64,000 bases of DNA, taken from Cyclobacteriaceae bacterium (lineage in GTDB: Bacteria > Bacteroidota > Bacteroidia > Cytophagales > Cyclobacteriaceae). Below the pieces are notes generated by a model, which did not search any database, was not told the origin of the DNA, and saw only the letters and a program-made list of their open reading frames with translations. The stretch lies in NCBI GenBank assembly GCA_025808415.1, contig CP075525.1:814001-878000 (forward strand). The letters are read 5' to 3'. The translations under genes were made by a program, and so were the position numbers. This document shows positions 57,124 to 64,000 of the stretch, one piece after another. Every line of letters begins with the position of its first letter. Position 1 is the stretch's first letter.

Positions 57124-57172
57124 ACTAAAAACATTAGTATATAGTTTTAGTATTAAACTAAATATTTTAGTT
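57124..57172 (-). promoter_or_regulatory. Overlapping palindromic operator in the dinB promoter
   Basis: Three inverted repeats overlap: ACTAA-N5-TTAGT (57124-57138), TTTAGT-N5-ACTAAA (57146-57162) and AACTAAA-TAT-TTTAGTT (57156-57172). Repeated TTTAGT half-sites in the 60 bases upstream of dinB make a strong candidate binding site for a dimeric repressor, most simply the adjacent LexA-like protein. The assignment to that repressor is inference. Confidence 0.6.
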
Positions 57173-57288
57173 TTGTATATCGCTTGCCATAGCGCACTGG
57201 AATTGTGGGTACCCCGGATTTTTTTCGGGATACTTCACATTCCTTTTATAAAATGAGAAATGGGTAGGATATCATGTCGGATGTTTTG

Positions 57289-57425
57289 GGCGTGTCCCCG
57301 ATTGCGCGCAAGCCATCGCACGGGCTATCGGGGTCGGGCTGTTCGCTGCAAGTCCTCGCTCCAGCGCGCAAGCCAGCCCCTTCGCTGTGGGCTTTCCGCT
57401 TCCATCCCTCACGCGGGGAGTGTGG
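57289..57425 (+). other. GC-rich structured intergenic element
   Basis: GGGCGTG at the left (57287-57293 region, GCGTG at 57289-57293) can pair with CACGC (57410-57414), enclosing CCCCGA/TCGGGG (57295-57300/57328-57333) and a second GC-rich stem with CAGCG/CGCTG. Local GC is clearly above the flanks, and the strand has CGGGCTGTTCGCTGCAAG followed by TTTCCGCTTCCATCCC. It recalls a widespread Bacteroidota repeat of unknown function that is often mis-called as ORFs. No protein-coding signature is convincing here. Confidence 0.5.
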
Positions 57426-57467
57426 TAAATTGGAAGAGTCTCGAGCTATTGGCAGTATATGATAACG

Positions 57468-57604
57468 GAAGTCCGAAGGACTTCAATGTGCATAACCCCA
57501 ACTCCGAAGGAGTTGACTGTGCCTAACCATCCGAGTATCGGATGGTACGTAAACAAAGTAATCACCCAACCCCGTAGGCCTGTCTGCTGTACAGGCAGGG
57601 GTTG
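57468..57604. repeat. Hairpin array left of the IS200-type gene
   Basis: Four small palindromes in series: GAAGTCCGAAGGACTTC (57468-57484), CAACTCCGAAGGAGTTG (57499-57515), CCATCCGAGTATCGGATGG (57527-57545) and a nested one at 57567-57604 with CAACCCC/GGGGTTG ends. The first, second and fourth are each followed by A(A/C)TGTGC(A/C)TAA. The spacer after the fourth runs into the transposase ATG. These are probable recognition hairpins for single-strand transposition. Confidence 0.7.
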
Positions 57605-57614
57605 ACTGTGCATA

Positions 57615-58061
57615 ATGAGTAGCTATCGTCAGATATATTACCACATCGTCTTCGGTACCAAGTACCGTCATCCTACAATTGCAGAAGCACACTGCGAAGA
57701 GTTGTACAAGTACATCTCCGGTGTAATCGAAAACAAAAAAAGTAAACTCTACCGCATCAACGGAGTAGAAGACCACATCCACATCCTGTCTGATCTGCAT
57801 CCATCTGTATCCTTGGCCGATTTTGTAAAGGACATCAAGGTATCCACCAGTATTTGGATGAAGGAGAGTGGTAAATTCCCGGCCTTTATCGGATGGCAGG
57901 AAGGATACGGTGCATTTACATGCTCAGTACGCAGTCGTGATCGGATTATTAACTACATTAAAAACCAAAAGGAGCATCATAAAAAGAAATCGTTTATTGA
58001 TGAGTATAAGACTTTGTTAACGGAACACGAAATTGAGTTTGATGAGCGATATTTATTATAA
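57615..58061 (+). CDS. tnpA: IS200-type TnpA transposase
   Basis: A 148-residue Y1 HUH transposase of the IS200/IS605 TnpA type. HUH motif DHIHIL at about residues 57-62, catalytic Tyr in IINYIKNQKEHH. No TnpB or accessory gene is present, as in IS200. The gene lies between dinB and the LexA-like gene of the cassette, flanked on both sides by hairpin arrays. Confidence 0.9.
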   Translation: MSSYRQIYYHIVFGTKYRHPTIAEAHCEELYKYISGVIENKKSKLYRINGVEDHIHILSDLHPSVSLADFVKDIKVSTSIWMKESGKFPAFIGWQEGYGAFTCSVRSRDRIINYIKNQKEHHKKKSFIDEYKTLLTEHEIEFDERYLL

Positions 58062-58075
58062 TAAGCTACGACATT

Positions 58076-58180
58076 CAACCCCTGCCTGTCCGGCAGGCAG
58101 GCCTCCGGGGTTGTGCAGGATTTTTTCCCATAACCATGAGTTTCTCTCATGGTTCGGCACATTGAAGCCCTTCGTGCTTC
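58076..58180. repeat. Right-end hairpins of the IS200-type element
   Basis: CAACCCC/GGGGTTG nested palindrome (58076-58113), AACCATGAG/CTCATGGTT (58132-58140/58146-58154) and GAAGCCC-TTC-GTGCTTC (58164-58180). They follow the TnpA stop by about 15 bases. Confidence 0.65.
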
Positions 58181-58198
58181 AGTTTATCGTGAGCAATC

Positions 58199-58280
58199 AA
58201 GAAATCCGGACTTTATTGATGAGTATAAGGCATTGTTAGCGGAACATGAAATTGAGTTTGATGAGTGATATTTGTTGTAG
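58199..58280 (+). pseudogene. Decayed 3' end of a second TnpA copy
   Basis: Closely similar to 57985-58061: it translates to FIDEYKALLAEHEIEFDE followed by a stop, while the intact copy reads FIDEYKTLLTEHEIEFDERYLL. No 5' part of the gene is present. It is followed by the same kind of CAACCCC/GGGGTTG hairpin, so it is a truncated older insertion or a local segmental duplication. Confidence 0.75.
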
Positions 58281-58291
58281 GGTGGTACATT

Positions 58292-58442
58292 CAACCCCTT
58301 CGGGGTTGGTTGGACTTTTCTTTTTTTACCACGAGCTGCACTCGTGGTTGGGCATATTGAAGCCCTTCGGGCTTCCACTTCCACTTATTGTTAACCAAGA
58401 AGTCCGAAGGACTTCAATGTGTATAATTGCCCGAGCATCGGG
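58292..58442. repeat. Second hairpin array, next to the XRE/S24 gene
   Basis: CAACCCCTTCGGGGTTG (58292-58308), ACCACGAG/CTCGTGGT (58328-58335/58341-58348), GAAGCCCTTCGGGCTTC (58359-58375), GAAGTCCGAAGGACTTC (58399-58415, identical to 57468-57484 on the left side) followed by AATGTGTATAA, and CCCGAGCATCGGG (58430-58442). The array ends 28 bases before the regulator start. Confidence 0.7.
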
Positions 58443-58451
58443 TGGTTATAA

Positions 58452-58467
58452 CTCTAAATCTTTATAG
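58452..58467 (+). promoter_or_regulatory. Imperfect palindrome before the XRE/S24 regulator
   Basis: CTCTAAATCTTTATAG matches its own reverse complement at 12 of 16 positions (CTnTAAAnnTTTAnAG), with the same TAAA/TTTA core spacing as the dinB operator. It is only three bases before the ATG at 58471. It may be an autoregulatory half-decayed operator, but this is weak. Confidence 0.3.
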
Positions 58468-58470
58468 CAT

Positions 58471-59244
58471 ATGACTATCGTCAATAAGAACCTCAAACAC
58501 CTCCGACTCAAACACGAACTCACCCAAAAGCAGTTTGCTGAAAAACTTGGGCTGAAGCAATCCGTTATCGGGGCGTATGAAGAAGAACGTGCCACACCGC
58601 CACTCAATGTGCTGTTGGACGTGTCCAGCATATATAAAGTGAGCATGGATGTGCTTACACGAAAAGATTTAAGCAAGCTCCCCGAAAAGGAATGGAAATC
58701 ATCTGCTTCAGAAAAGGAAGTTTTGGCCATTACCGTTGATCCATCAGGTAAAGAAAACGTAGAGCTTGTTTCTCAAAAGGCATCTGCTGGCTACCTGGCC
58801 GGCTATCAAGATACTGAGTTCATAGCGGAACTTCCAAAAATTAATCTTCCGGTTTTGCCAAAAAACAAAACGTATCGTGCTTTCGAAATTCAGGGCGACT
58901 CTATGCTGCCTGTTCAACCGGGCTCTGTTTTGTTTGGTGAGTATGTGGAAAACCTGGATGCTATAAAAAACGGAAAGCCTTACGTTTTGGTAACCCAGCA
59001 GGAAGGCATTGTATTCAAACGGGTTTTTCGCTTTGATGATGATCCTGGAAAGCTCCTGCTCGTTTCAGATAACCGGCAATACGAGCCTTATGCTATCGCT
59101 GCTACCGATGTACTGGAAATCTGGAGTGTGCGCGGCTATTACTCCTCTAAACTTCCTGAAGGTGACATTGTAGTTTCATCACTAACCGATCAACTTGCCT
59201 TGCAGGTGCTCCGGCTTCAGGAACAGCTCAATAGAAAACATTAA
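58471..59244 (+). CDS. LexA-like XRE-S24 transcriptional regulator
   Basis: A 257-residue protein with an N-terminal XRE helix-turn-helix (LTQKQFAEKLGLKQSVIGAY, about residues 17-36) and a C-terminal S24 self-cleaving peptidase domain: catalytic S144 (EIQGDSMLP) and K183 (GIVFKRV). A likely self-cleavage Ala-Gly is A106-G107 in KASAGYLAGY, before the S24 domain. This is the layout of phage-type and HdiR-like repressors that are inactivated by RecA filaments. It is divergent from the dinB operon once the IS200 insertion is ignored; likely SOS repressor of that cassette. Confidence 0.92.
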   Translation: MTIVNKNLKHLRLKHELTQKQFAEKLGLKQSVIGAYEEERATPPLNVLLDVSSIYKVSMDVLTRKDLSKLPEKEWKSSASEKEVLAITVDPSGKENVELVSQKASAGYLAGYQDTEFIAELPKINLPVLPKNKTYRAFEIQGDSMLPVQPGSVLFGEYVENLDAIKNGKPYVLVTQQEGIVFKRVFRFDDDPGKLLLVSDNRQYEPYAIAATDVLEIWSVRGYYSSKLPEGDIVVSSLTDQLALQVLRLQEQLNRKH

Positions 59245-59267
59245 CTCTTATTTTTAAACCTTTCTAT

Positions 59268-59311
59268 AAACCTTCAAGGTCTTTAAGACCTTGAAGGTTT
59301 TATTATTTTTG
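59268..59311 (+). terminator. Terminator after the XRE/S24 gene
   Basis: AAACCTTCAAGGTCTT (59268-59283) pairs with AAGACCTTGAAGGTTT (59285-59300) in a perfect 16-bp match, followed by TATTATTTTT. It separates the regulator from dtd. Confidence 0.75.
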
Positions 59312-59316
59312 GGATT

Positions 59317-59769
59317 ATGATAGCCGTCATCCAGCGCGTTTCTTCCTGTTCTGTTGAAATAAATAAAACCATCAAATCGTCCATTCAAAAAGGTTTATTG
59401 GTATTACTGGGTATTGAAGATGCCGATACCGATGAAGACATCGAGTGGCTTACCAACAAAATTGTAAACCTTCGCATTTTTAACGATGCCGATGGGGTAA
59501 TGAATGTAAGCGTGAAAGACGATGGTGGCGATATACTGGTGGTGAGTCAGTTTACATTGCATGCAAGCACGAAGAAGGGAAACCGACCTTCGTACATCAG
59601 AGCATCTAAACCCGATTTTGCTATTCCGATGTATGAGAAATTTATCAAGACGTTAGAAATTACATTAGGTAAGCCTGTTATGTGTGGTGAGTTTGGGGCT
59701 GATATGAAAGTTGCTCTCGTCAATGATGGCCCGGTTACCATAGTTATCGATACAAAGAATAAAGTATGA
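59317..59769 (+). CDS. dtd: D-aminoacyl-tRNA deacylase
   Basis: Removes D-amino acids (and glycine from tRNA-Ala) wrongly attached to tRNA. The 150-residue length is typical. The conserved SQFTL segment and the active-site GPVT (NDGPVTIV) are present, as is the N-terminal AVIQRVSSCSVEI. It overlaps the next start by four bases (59766-59769). Confidence 0.96.
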   Translation: MIAVIQRVSSCSVEINKTIKSSIQKGLLVLLGIEDADTDEDIEWLTNKIVNLRIFNDADGVMNVSVKDDGGDILVVSQFTLHASTKKGNRPSYIRASKPDFAIPMYEKFIKTLEITLGKPVMCGEFGADMKVALVNDGPVTIVIDTKNKV

Positions 59770-60434
59770 AGTACGTTCTGTTTTTTCTTATCTCTTTTCC
59801 GGTTCTATTGCAAGCGCAGTATAAATACGGACTTACACCGGTAACGCTTGAACAGTATCAGCAACAAGTAAAGGCCAATCCTGAAAAGGAATTAATCGAC
59901 CTGGAAAAATTTATTCCGGGTATTGTGCTGGATATCCGTTACGCAACAACCAATAATTTTACTGGTGAAGTAATCTATAATCTTCCCAGAGCCTATGCCC
60001 GTAAACCTGTGGCAGAAGCCTTGAAAAAAGCGCAGGAAGAATTTTCGCGACATGGCGTTAAAATAAAAATCTATGATGCCTATCGCCCTTATTCGGCAAC
60101 TGTAAAATTCTATGAAGTATACCGCGATACAACCTATGTGGCCTCACCCTACAAAGGCTCGCGGCATAACCGCGGTTGTGCTATTGACATGACCTTAGTT
60201 GATTTAAAGACAGGTGAAGAATTGAAAATGCCCACTGAATACGATTCTTTCAAGAAGGAGGCCTGGCCTTCTACACCGGTAAAAGATCCGCTAATTAAAA
60301 AGAACCGCGACCTGATAATTTCTGTCATGCACAAGCATGGCTTTAAAGTCAATGCCTCTGAATGGTGGCATTTCGATTTCAATGGTTGGCAGAAATTTGA
60401 AGTTATGGATATTGATTTTGAGAAATTTGAGTAG
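59766..60434 (+). CDS. VanX-family D-alanyl-D-alanine dipeptidase
   Basis: A 222-residue zinc peptidase of the VanX/DdpX family (MEROPS M15D). Zinc motif SRHNRGCAID (SxHxxGxAxD) and the catalytic EWWHF near the C-terminus are present. A signal peptide (MKYVLFFLISFPVLLQAQ) places it in the periplasm. In organisms without glycopeptide resistance these enzymes recycle D-Ala-D-Ala as nutrient or murein turnover product. Coupled to dtd by ATGA. Confidence 0.92.
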   Translation: MKYVLFFLISFPVLLQAQYKYGLTPVTLEQYQQQVKANPEKELIDLEKFIPGIVLDIRYATTNNFTGEVIYNLPRAYARKPVAEALKKAQEEFSRHGVKIKIYDAYRPYSATVKFYEVYRDTTYVASPYKGSRHNRGCAIDMTLVDLKTGEELKMPTEYDSFKKEAWPSTPVKDPLIKKNRDLIISVMHKHGFKVNASEWWHFDFNGWQKFEVMDIDFEKFE

Positions 60435-60520
60435 ATGTAAGACAGAAAAAGTTAGTAGCAAGACAAAAAAGATAATCCTACTACTTGTGTCTTGCTACTT
60501 GTGTCTAATTATTTACGTCT
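60433..60520. repeat. Intergenic cruciform-type repeat
   Basis: AGTAGCAAGACA (60454-60465) is perfectly complementary to TGTCTTGCTACT (60488-60499), with outer AGATGTAA/TTACGTCT arms (60433-60440/60513-60520, one G-T pair) and CTACTTGTGTCT present twice. The arms are made of short word repeats, the same style as at 6491-6551 and 10910-10950. Confidence 0.7.
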
Positions 60521-60526
60521 AAAAAT

Positions 60527-60856
60527 ATGACTATCGAACAAGCGCAACAACGAGTCGACCAGTGGATAAAAACCATTGGTGTGCGGTACTTTAACGAACT
60601 GACCAATATGGCTATGCTTACCGAAGAAGTAGGGGAGTTGGCCCGTATCATCGCTCGCAGGTATGGTGAGCAATCTGAAAAGGAAAGCGACAAGAATAAA
60701 GACCTTGGGGATGAGATGGCCGATGTATTATGGGTGTTGATTTGCCTGGCCAATCAAACTGGAGTAAATCTCACGGAAGCGTTTCAAAAGAATATCGAAA
60801 AGAAGAATACGCGCGATAAAGACCGTCACCAGCAGAATCCAAAATTGAAAGATTAA
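60527..60856 (+). CDS. MazG-like nucleotide pyrophosphohydrolase
   Basis: A 109-residue all-alpha NTP pyrophosphohydrolase. Metal-binding EEVGEL (about residues 31-36) and DEMADVLW (about 64-71) form the EExxE...ExxD type site. The short length is that of single-domain MazG-like dCTPase/house-cleaning enzymes rather than the full MazG. It hydrolyses (d)NTPs to monophosphates and PPi. Confidence 0.9.
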   Translation: MTIEQAQQRVDQWIKTIGVRYFNELTNMAMLTEEVGELARIIARRYGEQSEKESDKNKDLGDEMADVLWVLICLANQTGVNLTEAFQKNIEKKNTRDKDRHQQNPKLKD

Positions 60857-60879
60857 ATTTGATCAGGGAGTTGGCATTA

Positions 60880-61584
60880 TTATGCTCGCACTAACTCTCC
60901 ATCAACAAGTTTAGGAATTATTTGGTATTGATCGGGCGTAAGGCAAAATTCAATGTCCTTATGAATGTTCAATCGGTTCAATCGCTTCACGTGACTGGAA
61001 TCCTTTAAAAAATCCACCATATCTTTTTTGGCGAGGTTATATAAGCGCTGTGCCGCAAGGGGTGCATCACAATCCGGTTCAACGAGATTTTTCAGGTTTT
61101 CGACTAATGCACCGGCAAACAGCGTGTCTTCTAAGTTTACTTTCCCTTTCCACGCGGCACACACCACCAACACGCTATCTTTTCCTTTTTTCAGATATTC
61201 GGTAACAGCTGAAAGATTAAGAAATGACCCAATGATGATCTCTTTAGCACCTTGTGATTTGGCAATGGCTTGCGTGCCGTTGGTTGTAGTAAAAGCAATT
61301 TTTTGTCCTTTCAGGCTATCCGCCATGTACTCAAAAGGAGAGTTACCGAAATCAAACCCTTCAACCTTTTCACCGTTGCGTTCACCGGCAGTGTAGTAAC
61401 CTTTTATCTTCATGGCCTTACATTCTTCCAGGTTGGCAAAGGGCCGTATGCTTTGCACCCCATGTGCCAGGGCAGTGACCATGCACGATGTAGCACGCAG
61501 AATATCCACTACCACAACGGTCCGATCATTTACAGGATACAGGTGCATTAAATCCGGACTAAGACAAACATCAATAGTCTTCAT
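60880..61584 (-). CDS. 2-phosphosulfolactate phosphatase-like protein (ComB family)
   Basis: A 234-residue ComB-type phosphatase (start ATG 61584, MKTIDVCLSPDLM; the ATG at 61665 adds 27 unlikely residues). Segments DILRATSCMVTALAHGVQSI and GFDFGNSPFEY match the family. ComB acts in coenzyme M biosynthesis of archaea, but bacterial homologues are widespread and their substrate is unknown. Confidence 0.85.
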   Translation of the reverse strand: MKTIDVCLSPDLMHLYPVNDRTVVVVDILRATSCMVTALAHGVQSIRPFANLEECKAMKIKGYYTAGERNGEKVEGFDFGNSPFEYMADSLKGQKIAFTTTNGTQAIAKSQGAKEIIIGSFLNLSAVTEYLKKGKDSVLVVCAAWKGKVNLEDTLFAGALVENLKNLVEPDCDAPLAAQRLYNLAKKDMVDFLKDSSHVKRLNRLNIHKDIEFCLTPDQYQIIPKLVDGELVRA

Positions 61585-61621
61585 ATTGTCAGAACTTTGA
61601 TTTGATTGATATTGATGATAA

Positions 61622-62017
61622 TCATGATGGAATAAATTTCTTATTCTGTAGTCGATGAAAATCAAGTTTCGTGTTTCCGAAATTAATAAGTAAACCTACT
61701 TCCAGGTTATATGCCTCCAAATAATTAATGGCCTGTGCAAGATGAACAGGTTCTAGCTTGATCAATGCTTTTATCTCTACACTTATTTTGTCCTCAACTA
61801 AAAAGTCAACCCTGCGTGTGCCAATATGATTTTCCTTATAGAAAATAGGCATTTCATATTCACGTTCGTGTGTAATGGTTTGTAGTATGAACTCCAAGCT
61901 TAAAGCTCTCTGATAAATTACTTCCTGAAATCCGTTACCTAAGATATTATGAACCTCCATGGCACAACCAATGATTTTTCCTGTAAGCTCGGAATATTTG
62001 TATTCAGGTTTTATCAT
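61622..62017 (-). CDS. GxxExxY family protein
   Basis: A 131-residue protein with the diagnostic GxxExxY motif (GNGFQEVIYQRAL) and the segment RRVDFLVEDKISVEIKAL, which resembles the PD-(D/E)xK nuclease core (D...ExK). The family is common in bacteria of this phylum and may be a nuclease-related protein of unknown role. No adjacent partner. Confidence 0.85.
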   Translation of the reverse strand: MIKPEYKYSELTGKIIGCAMEVHNILGNGFQEVIYQRALSLEFILQTITHEREYEMPIFYKENHIGTRRVDFLVEDKISVEIKALIKLEPVHLAQAINYLEAYNLEVGLLINFGNTKLDFHRLQNKKFIPS

Positions 62018-62048
62018 GAAGGATCAAACATATCACACCGATCATGGT

Positions 62049-63131
62049 TCAGACAAAGGGGGTCTTGCAAACTTCCGCTTTTAGCGCCCGTCCCCTCACA
62101 TCAATAAATATTTCCCTTCCGGGCGATGATAGTTCGATTGTAACGTATCCTAACCCTATACCAATGCCTAATACAGGAGACATGGTTCCGGAGGTTACTT
62201 TTCCAATGGTATTACCGGAGGCATCTTTAATCAGGTAATCGTGACGGGGAATGCCCCTATCAATCATTTTAAACCCAATCAATTTTTTCTTTACACCTTC
62301 TTCTTTTTGTTTTTTGATGTTGGCGGAATTGGTGAAGTCTTTCGTGAATTTTGTGATCCATCCCAGGCCCGCTTCAAGTGGCGATGTTGAATCATCAATG
62401 TCGTTGCCGTAAAGGCAGAAGCCCATCTCTAAACGCAACGTATCGCGTGCCCCTAATCCGATGGGTTTAATATCAAATTCTTTTCCGGCATCAAAAATGG
62501 CATGCCATACTTTTTCAGCGTGGTTTTTATGTACGTAAATCTCAAAGCCACCCGCACCGGTGTAGCCCGTGTTCGACATAATCACATCAGGCACGCCTGC
62601 AAATTCGCCAAGTGTAAAGTGGTAGTATTTGATCGTACTTAAATCTGTCCTGGTTAATTTTTGCAATGTGGTTACCGCTTTGGGGCCTTGCACGGCAAAC
62701 AGGCAGATGTCATCCGAAATGTTTTTCAGATCTGCGCCTTGCGTATTGTACTGCGAAATCCAGTTCCAATCTTTCTCAATATTACCGGCATTCACTACCA
62801 GCAAGTAATCTTCATCTTTTATTTTATAAACGATCAGATCATCAACAACCCCGCCTTTATCATTCGGAAGACAAGAGTACTGTGCCTGACCATCCACCAA
62901 TTTAGAAGCATCGTTACTGGTAACACGTTGAATTAAATCTAAGGCTTTTGGTCCTTTTACGGTAAATTCGCCCATGTGCGAAACATCAAAAACACCCACC
63001 CCGTTTCGAACGGTCATGTGCTCTTCAATATCGGAGGAGTAGCGTACCGGCATATTGAAGCCGGCAAAAGGTACCATTTTGGCACCAAGTTTTACATGTA
63101 AATCGTTCAGGGGAATTTGCTGTATGTCCAT
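62049..63131 (-). CDS. gcvT: Aminomethyltransferase (glycine cleavage T protein)
   Basis: T protein of the glycine cleavage system, which transfers the methylene group from aminomethyl-lipoyl H protein to tetrahydrofolate with release of ammonia. The 360-residue length is normal. The N-terminal [15 protein letters not shown] and the folate-binding [12 protein letters not shown] are intact. H and P protein genes are not in the window; no glycine riboswitch is seen in the short upstream region. Confidence 0.96.
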   Translation of the reverse strand: MDIQQIPLNDLHVKLGAKMVPFAGFNMPVRYSSDIEEHMTVRNGVGVFDVSHMGEFTVKGPKALDLIQRVTSNDASKLVDGQAQYSCLPNDKGGVVDDLIVYKIKDEDYLLVVNAGNIEKDWNWISQYNTQGADLKNISDDICLFAVQGPKAVTTLQKLTRTDLSTIKYYHFTLGEFAGVPDVIMSNTGYTGAGGFEIYVHKNHAEKVWHAIFDAGKEFDIKPIGLGARDTLRLEMGFCLYGNDIDDSTSPLEAGLGWITKFTKDFTNSANIKKQKEEGVKKKLIGFKMIDRGIPRHDYLIKDASGNTIGKVTSGTMSPVLGIGIGLGYVTIELSSPGREIFIDVRGRALKAEVCKTPFV

Positions 63132-63177
63132 TTGGAGCAGTTAGTTAATAAAATTCCTGACCACAAGTCAGGAGTTG

Positions 63178-63251
63178 TCGGGGCGACTGGATTCGAACCA
63201 GCGACCTCTTCGTCCCGAACGAAGCACGCTACCGGGCTGCGCTACGCCCCG
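63178..63251 (-). tRNA. tRNA-Pro (anticodon CGG)
   Basis: The minus strand starts CGGGGCG and ends CGCCCCG plus discriminator A. The anticodon stem-loop is CTTCG-TTCGGGA-CGAAG, giving anticodon CGG (Pro). The T-arm GCTGGTTCGAATCCAGT is standard. CCA is not encoded. A minus-strand TACTTTTG lies just upstream (63260-63267). Confidence 0.97.
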
Positions 63252-63259
63252 AAAGTGTG

Positions 63260-63267
63260 CAAAAGTA
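63260..63267 (-). promoter_or_regulatory. -7 box of the tRNA-Pro promoter
   Basis: The plus-strand CAAAAGTA is minus-strand TACTTTTG, a perfect TAnnTTTG box placed so that transcription starts within a few bases of the tRNA 5' end. The -33 region is only TTTT. Confidence 0.5.
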
Positions 63268-63366
63268 AGCCATCTGTAACAATTTTAAAATGACGTAATT
63301 CGGTACTGTAACCTTTTTGGCTTTACCCGGTAACGAACACGAAACTTGACAAAAAGCATTGATCTG

Positions 63367-63906
63367 ATGAGCGATGAAACCCTCATGGAGGCTGTAAAAA
63401 ATGGCCACCTCCAGCAAATATCTGTGCTTTTTGACCGCTACCATAAGCGCATTTTCAATTTTTTGGCACGCATGACTATGGATAGGGATTTGGCCGAAGA
63501 CCTGACACAGAATGTATTCCTACGCATTATTAAATACCGGGGAAGCTACCGGGATGGTATGCGGTTTCAATCGTGGATTTATCAGGTAGCCCGCAATGTG
63601 TTTTCAGATCACTACCAGGCTTCGAAAAACAGAACCTCAGGTTTTGTGGATATAGACAAAATGGGTGAAGCGATAATGGATTCGTACGAAAGTGTGGAAC
63701 AGGATGAGCGTGAAAAACTACTACATAAATCATTGGCGATGCTTAACGAAGAACAACGCGAACTTTTGGTGCTCACCCGGTTTCAGCAAATGAAGTACGA
63801 AGAGGTGGCGGTAATTATGGGTACTACTGTAGCCAATATTAAGGTAAAAGTGCATAGAGCCATTCAAAAATTAAGGGAACATTATTTTCAACTGGAACAG
63901 ATATGA
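63367..63906 (+). CDS. ECF-type RNA polymerase sigma factor
   Basis: A ~180-residue sigma-70 family protein with only regions 2 and 4: region 2 (VLFDRYHKRIFNFLARMTMD, then AEDLTQNVFLRI) and region 4 (LNEEQRELLVLTRFQQMKYEE, then AVIMGTTVANIKVKVHRAI in two segments). I use the ATG at 63367 instead of TTG 63346. Its stop overlaps the next start by ATGA, typical of a sigma/anti-sigma pair. Confidence 0.9.
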   Translation: MSDETLMEAVKNGHLQQISVLFDRYHKRIFNFLARMTMDRDLAEDLTQNVFLRIIKYRGSYRDGMRFQSWIYQVARNVFSDHYQASKNRTSGFVDIDKMGEAIMDSYESVEQDEREKLLHKSLAMLNEEQRELLVLTRFQQMKYEEVAVIMGTTVANIKVKVHRAIQKLREHYFQLEQI

Positions 63907-64000
63907 ATCAGGAACAATTATCAGGCATGATCATCGACTACATTGATGGTAAGCTCAATACAATTGATAGGCAAGTTATTGAGATGGAGCTTGCAAAAAA
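63903..64000 (+). CDS. Probable anti-sigma factor (5' fragment)
   Basis: ATG at 63903 overlaps the sigma stop by four bases; the frame is open to the window edge (about 32 codons: MNQEQLSGMIIDYIDGKLN...). The segment MIIDYIDGKL resembles the N-terminal part of anti-sigma/zinc-finger (zf-HC2-like) proteins that follow ECF genes. Identity rests on position and this short segment only. Confidence 0.5.
   Translation, partial: MNQEQLSGMIIDYIDGKLNTIDRQVIEMELAK

Noticed and set aside
57260..57526. Open frame of 88 codons over the GC-rich element
   Set aside because: It overlaps a structured repeat known to produce spurious ORFs; composition (Arg/Ser/Cys) fits antisense or non-coding DNA.
57468..58442. 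Possible CRISPR or integron-like array
   Set aside because: Palindromes differ in sequence and size and have no constant repeat; they fit transposase hairpins.
63132..63177. Glycine riboswitch before gcvT
   Set aside because: Only a 46-base spacer to the tRNA gene and no paired aptamer pattern.

Overview
The window is a stretch of chromosome from a member of the Bacteroidota, most likely order Cytophagales. The evidence is a fused GH3/beta-lactamase lipid- or wall-associated enzyme, bacillithiol synthase BshA, a GT3-type glycogen synthase, DUF3467 behind rpoC, promoters that fit the Bacteroidota pattern TTTG-N19/20-TAnnTTTG (clear upstream of rpsL and sucD), and the lack of Shine-Dalgarno sequences in front of most starts. 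I cannot name a genus from sequence alone.

Bases 1-14840 are the core gene-expression block: the end of nusG, rplK-rplA-rplJ-rplL, rpoB, rpoC and a DUF3467 gene, then a new promoter and rpsL-rpsG-fusA-rpsJ closed by a strong terminator. Long inverted repeats sit between rplL/rpoB, rpoB/rpoC and rpoC/DUF3467. Bases 14835-31690 hold a meaB/substrate-binding-lipoprotein pair, a CHASE2 protein followed by two duplicated FecR-like secreted proteins, sucD, a PIN-PhoH ATPase, a MoxR/VWA/AlbA_2 operon, a fatty-acid hydroxylase, bshA and a GH3/beta-lactamase fusion whose GH3 part looks catalytically dead. Bases 31787-51240 hold mutL, two rhomboids, rlmN, a DgcN/DgcA-like pair (DUF1611 plus dipeptide-epimerase-like enolase-superfamily enzyme), a porin, clpB, glycogen synthase, a YkvI-type transporter, an AraC/Ogt fusion, an IscA-like protein without the C-terminal CGC, a ParE-type toxin module and a small DUF1232 operon.

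Bases 51299-59244 are the most interesting accessory-looking region: an error-prone-polymerase (mutasome-like) cassette made of a second DnaE-type polymerase, a 2H-phosphoesterase-like protein with one altered catalytic histidine, a Y-family polymerase with intact active site and clamp motif, and a LexA-like XRE/S24 repressor. The promoter of the Y-family polymerase carries overlapping palindromes built on TTTAGT/ACTAAA, a plausible repressor operator. Two single-strand transposases have entered the cassette: a REP-associated transposase (RAYT) with its own inverted REP hairpins between the 2H gene and dnaE, and an IS200-type element with arrays of small hairpins, a decayed second copy and a GC-rich structured element between dinB and the repressor. 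The remainder (59317-64000) contains dtd, a VanX-type dipeptidase, a MazG-like pyrophosphohydrolase, a ComB-like phosphatase, a GxxExxY protein, gcvT, tRNA-Pro(CGG), an ECF sigma factor and the first codons of its probable anti-sigma partner.
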